This document shows, piece by piece, positions 14,912 to 17,241 of a stretch of DNA of 17,241 bases. Position 1 is the first letter of the stretch, and each line of letters begins with the position of its first letter. Origin of the DNA: Phycisphaerales bacterium UBA2218 (GTDB lineage: Bacteria; Planctomycetota; Phycisphaerae; Sedimentisphaerales; Anaerobacaceae); assembly GCA_002327785.1 (NCBI GenBank), contig DCUI01000065.1, forward strand, positions 1 through 17,241. Direction: 5' to 3'. The notes beneath the pieces are model-generated. The model was not told the origin of the DNA. It saw only the letters and a program-made list of their open reading frames with translations, and did not search any database. The translations under genes and the position numbers were made by a program.

Positions 14912-15036
14912 GCCGACGGATCTGCGATTTGCAGTTTACGATTTACCATTCGGACATGGGGCTCCGCGCGCTTGGCGCGATCCTATTCACATCGCGCTTC
15001 AATAGTGAATAGTCAATTGTAAATGACAAATGCCGT
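14912..15036 (+). repeat. AT-rich spacer with nested inverted repeats that can fold as an H-type pseudoknot
   Basis: Arm pair one is GCGCGAT (14975-14981) with ATCGCGC (14991-14997), perfect over 7 bp. Arm pair two is CTATTCAC (14983-14990), lying inside the loop of pair one, with GTGAATAG (15005-15012), perfect over 8 bp. The crossing geometry is that of an H-type pseudoknot with linkers of 1, 0 and 7 bases, ending 24 bases before the kinase ATG. The outer parts carry GATTTGCAGTTTACGATTT near 14930 and an approximate inverse near 15013-15033, so the whole tract may instead be a small degenerate inverted-repeat element. No strong ribosome site is seen before the kinase start. Confidence 0.5.
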
Positions 15037-16383
15037 ATGGAGAACCTCCTCAAGAGCACCAGCCTGGCACAGAGGGCCCAGTGGCTTATCCGGTTGCGGT
15101 GGGTGGCCATCGCGGCGCTGGGATGTGCCACGTTCGGCGCCAGCGAGTTCATGGGGGTTTCCCTACGCTCCGGCGTTCTGTATGTAGTAGCGTCGGTCCT
15201 GCTGGTCTACAATCTGGCCCTTCGCCAGTTGCTCGCATACCGGACGCGCGAGGGCCGGGAACCGTCCGAGACGAGGATCGGCGGCATTGTTACGTTCCAG
15301 ATTTCCGCCGATCTGTTCATTCTCGCGACGATTCTTCATTTCTCCGGTGGGATCGAGAACCCGTTCCTGTTCTTCTTCGCATTTCACATGATTATCGCCA
15401 GCATCCTGCGTTCGAAGCGGCAGAGCTACTTGCAGGCAACACTGGCAGTGGTCCTGTTCGGAGGGCTGGTGGTGCTGGAGGCGATAGGGGGGCTGAAACA
15501 CTACAGCCTGGAGGGCTTCGCCGGCCACGAGCTCTACCGGGATTGGACGTTCGTCTTCGGGACCCTCTTCGTATTCACCGTTACGCTGTATCTCATTGTG
15601 TATATGACGACCTCGATCAGCGAGCAACTCCGTCACCACCAGGAGAGCCTTGAACAAGCGAATGTGCAGCTCCAGGAAAAGGATCAGCTCAAAAATGAGT
15701 ACGTTCTGCGTGTGACGCACGATATCAAGGGGCATCTTTCCGCCGTATTGAGTTGCCTGGACATTGTCGCCGGGGAGGTGCTCGGCTCGCTCAACGAGAA
15801 GCAGAAGGACTTCATTGGCCGGGCGCATCGCCGGACGACGAAGTGTCTGGAGTTCATCACGGCCTTGCTGACACTGACCCGAATGAAGCTGACCGGCCGA
15901 CTGGACCTCGAGGCGTTCTCGCTGAAGAAGTGTGTTCTCAACGTCCTGGCTCTCGTGCAGAACAGGGCGCACGGCAAATCGATCCTGCTCAGCCATCAGA
16001 TGGACCCCGAGATCGACGTGGTCTGGGGCGAGGCCGTGCTGATCGAAGAGACGATCATGAATGTCCTGCTCAATGCCGTCAAATACACTCCGGACGGCGG
16101 CAGGGTGGGCCTCGACGTCAGACGGGAGGGGGCCTTCGTTCAGATCCGGATCACGGACACGGGGATCGGCATTCCCGACGATGCTCTCGCTCGAATTTTC
16201 GAGGAATTCTACCGGGCCGAGAATGCCCGTGCGACCGAGCGGGAGGGGACGGGGCTGGGTCTAGCCTTCGCCCGGCAGGTGGTCGAGCGGCACGGCGGCC
16301 GCATCTGGGCCCAGAACAATCCGGGCGGCGGAAGCACCTTCACATTCACCTTGCCCATCCATCCGCCCGGCGGGGGAGGCTGA
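15037..16383 (+). CDS. Membrane sensor histidine kinase with RegB/PrrB-like quinone-site motif
   Basis: The 448-residue kinase has an N-terminal membrane domain of about six hydrophobic segments (near 22-38, 45-62, 83-101, 109-123, 133-150, 170-190). Residues 104-110 read GGIENPF, the GGxxNPF motif that in RegB/PrrB lines the ubiquinone site, in the matching place between membrane segments 3 and 4. A coiled coil (about 195-220) leads to the HisKA domain with phospho-His 228 (RVTHDIKGHL) and a cysteine at 270, 42 residues later. The ATP-binding domain has the N box NVLLNAVKYTP (342-352), DTGIGIP (374-380) and GTGLGL (404-409). No HAMP or PAS domain is present. It is predicted to sense redox state at the membrane; its partner is probably the receiver protein encoded just upstream. 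Start ATG 15037 lacks a clear ribosome site. Confidence 0.92.
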   Translation: MENLLKSTSLAQRAQWLIRLRWVAIAALGCATFGASEFMGVSLRSGVLYVVASVLLVYNLALRQLLAYRTREGREPSETRIGGIVTFQISADLFILATILHFSGGIENPFLFFFAFHMIIASILRSKRQSYLQATLAVVLFGGLVVLEAIGGLKHYSLEGFAGHELYRDWTFVFGTLFVFTVTLYLIVYMTTSISEQLRHHQESLEQANVQLQEKDQLKNEYVLRVTHDIKGHLSAVLSCLDIVAGEVLGSLNEKQKDFIGRAHRRTTKCLEFITALLTLTRMKLTGRLDLEAFSLKKCVLNVLALVQNRAHGKSILLSHQMDPEIDVVWGEAVLIEETIMNVLLNAVKYTPDGGRVGLDVRREGAFVQIRITDTGIGIPDDALARIFEEFYRAENARATEREGTGLGLAFARQVVERHGGRIWAQNNPGGGSTFTFTLPIHPPGGGG

Positions 16384-16416
16384 GTCCGCGTCGGGCCCGC
16401 GCTTCTGGGGATGCAC

Positions 16417-16941
16417 ATGACTTCCGCATCGCTCCTGTTGAAGCTCTACTACGAACAACTGCACGATCGGATGCAGATGGATCGGTCCCCGCTTCTGCGG
16501 CGGATCGGCGAGTTGCTGGCCGAGGAGGTCGAGAAGCGAGACTTCGCCGACATGGACGGCGCGAAACTCTTGGCCTATCGTGAAGCCTGCGAGGCTTTCA
16601 TCGATGAGCGTCTGGAGACCTACAATCCCATCGGAATCCAGTACACCTTCGGCAATGTGCCGTCGCGTCTCGCAACGGAGCTGGAGTTCCAACTGAACTG
16701 GTACGACAGCAGGCCCGAGTTTGCAGACCTCGTCGCGACGGCTCGCTGCCTGGCCGAGGAAGGGACGTCGGACGAGAGGCTGGGCGTCCTGGCCGGCGAG
16801 TTGATCCACCGGGTCGGGGCCTTTCCCGACCGAAGTATCGTCGCCGCCTACCATGCGAAGCCCGCCCTGCAAAAGCTGCCGGACTACATCGTCGCTTGCG
16901 CGATCGAAGAGATCGTCTGCGACCGCAAGCCCACCGCCTGA
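16417..16941 (+). CDS. Hypothetical soluble helical protein
   Basis: I do not recognise this 174-residue protein. It has no signal peptide, membrane segment or cysteine motif. It is predicted mostly helical and acidic: LLLKLYYEQLHDRMQMD, LLAEEVEKRDF, YREACEAFIDERLE, then an aromatic stretch (YNPIGIQYTFGNVP, FQLNWYDSRPEF) and a helical end (YIVACAIEEIVCD). TGGGG lies 6 bases before ATG 16417, so that start is preferred over ATG 16411. It begins about 30 bases after the kinase stop in the same direction, so cotranscription is likely, and it may serve the kinase or the hydrogenase system; this is guilt by association only. Codon use is like its neighbours, so it is probably a real gene. Confidence 0.7.
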   Translation: MTSASLLLKLYYEQLHDRMQMDRSPLLRRIGELLAEEVEKRDFADMDGAKLLAYREACEAFIDERLETYNPIGIQYTFGNVPSRLATELEFQLNWYDSRPEFADLVATARCLAEEGTSDERLGVLAGELIHRVGAFPDRSIVAAYHAKPALQKLPDYIVACAIEEIVCDRKPTA

Positions 16942-17124
16942 ACCTCAAGGTCGATGCTCGGGGGCAGGACGTGGACACCACCAGCAGCAGAACGAGCCAA
17001 GTGCTTGTCGTAGTCTTCGTCGCACGGGCGTGGATCCTGGATGAGCCTGAGGATGCGTTGACGATGACGAGATACGAGGTCGCCCAGGATCCGCTGGTCC
17101 CATATTCGTGCTTCGGATTTCCTC

Positions 17125-17241
17125 TCAGTCGAGGTCCTCGACCCAAGCCACGTCGGCGCTGTCGCAATGAGGGCAACGAAACGCCGGCCAGTCCGCCAGG
17201 CGGTCCCGACGCAACAGGACCCGGTCGCCGGAACCGAATCG
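17125..17241 (-). CDS. C-terminal fragment of a protein with a zinc-ribbon-like CxxC (partial)
   Basis: Thirty-eight codons of a minus-strand gene enter from the right edge and end in TGA at 17125-17127. The visible tail has a CPHC pair followed by DSADVAWVEDLD, like half of a zinc ribbon or the end of a rubredoxin-type or nucleic-acid-associated domain; too short to name. It converges on the plus-strand gene ending at 16941. The minus strand after the TGA stays protein-like in a shifted frame, so a frameshift or a longer original protein is possible. Confidence 0.5.
   Translation of the reverse strand, partial: RFGSGDRVLLRRDRLADWPAFRCPHCDSADVAWVEDLD

Noticed and set aside
16598..17176. Minus-strand open frame starting with TTG near the right edge
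   Set aside because: Arg/Ser-rich translation, overlaps both the plus-strand helical protein gene and the better-looking partial frame at 17125-17241.

Overview
The window looks like a piece of chromosome from a GC-rich, probably anaerobic or facultative planctomycete, with Phycisphaerae/Sedimentisphaerales-type bacteria as the best guess. The evidence is inferential: a secreted tandem DUF1080 protein, a secreted mosaic of GEVED, DUF7901-like and DUF5648-like units with a 'KGACC.PLTGEC' cysteine segment that I associate with planctomycete surface proteins, and short AT-rich repeat tracts between GC-rich genes. There are no rRNA or tRNA genes, CRISPR arrays, transposases or prophage genes.

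Left part, minus strand (45-5777). Reading in the direction of transcription: a large secreted multi-domain protein, a two-domain ferritin-like (rubrerythrin-type) diiron protein, a glycosyltransferase of the tRNA-queuosine mannosyltransferase family (DUF3524, GTDC1/QTMAN-like), a possible small CxxC-pair protein that overlaps the end of the glycosyltransferase, and a secreted tandem DUF1080 (3-keto-disaccharide hydrolase) protein. About 500 bases of uncertain content (5778-6274) separate this block from the divergent right part.

Middle part, plus strand (6275-8963). A class II CPD photolyase, a TIGR01777-type SDR epimerase-like protein and a small FMN-binding split-barrel (pyridoxamine-phosphate-oxidase-like) protein are tightly packed. 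A hairpin followed by a T run (8984-9033) ends this block.

Right part, plus strand (9128-16941). A strong sigma70-type promoter (TTGACA-17-TATAGT) is followed immediately by an 18-base Rex operator, then rex, then the four subunits of a group 3b-type cytosolic NAD(P)-linked [NiFe] hydrogenase in the order beta, gamma, delta, alpha (hydB, hydG, hydD, hydA). Next come the hydrogenase maturation endopeptidase, a stand-alone receiver protein, a membrane histidine kinase carrying the GGxxNPF quinone-site motif of RegB/PrrB, and an unrecognised helical protein. The simplest reading is a redox island. Rex senses NADH/NAD+ and represses its own promoter and the hydrogenase behind it, the hydrogenase moves electrons between H2 and NAD(P)H, the peptidase matures its large subunit, and a RegB-like kinase with a receiver partner may add a second redox input from the membrane quinone pool. 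Three intergenic spacers in this block carry AT-rich inverted repeats, and one of them can be drawn as an H-type pseudoknot just upstream of the kinase gene.

The far right edge holds the C-terminal end of a minus-strand gene that enters from outside the window.
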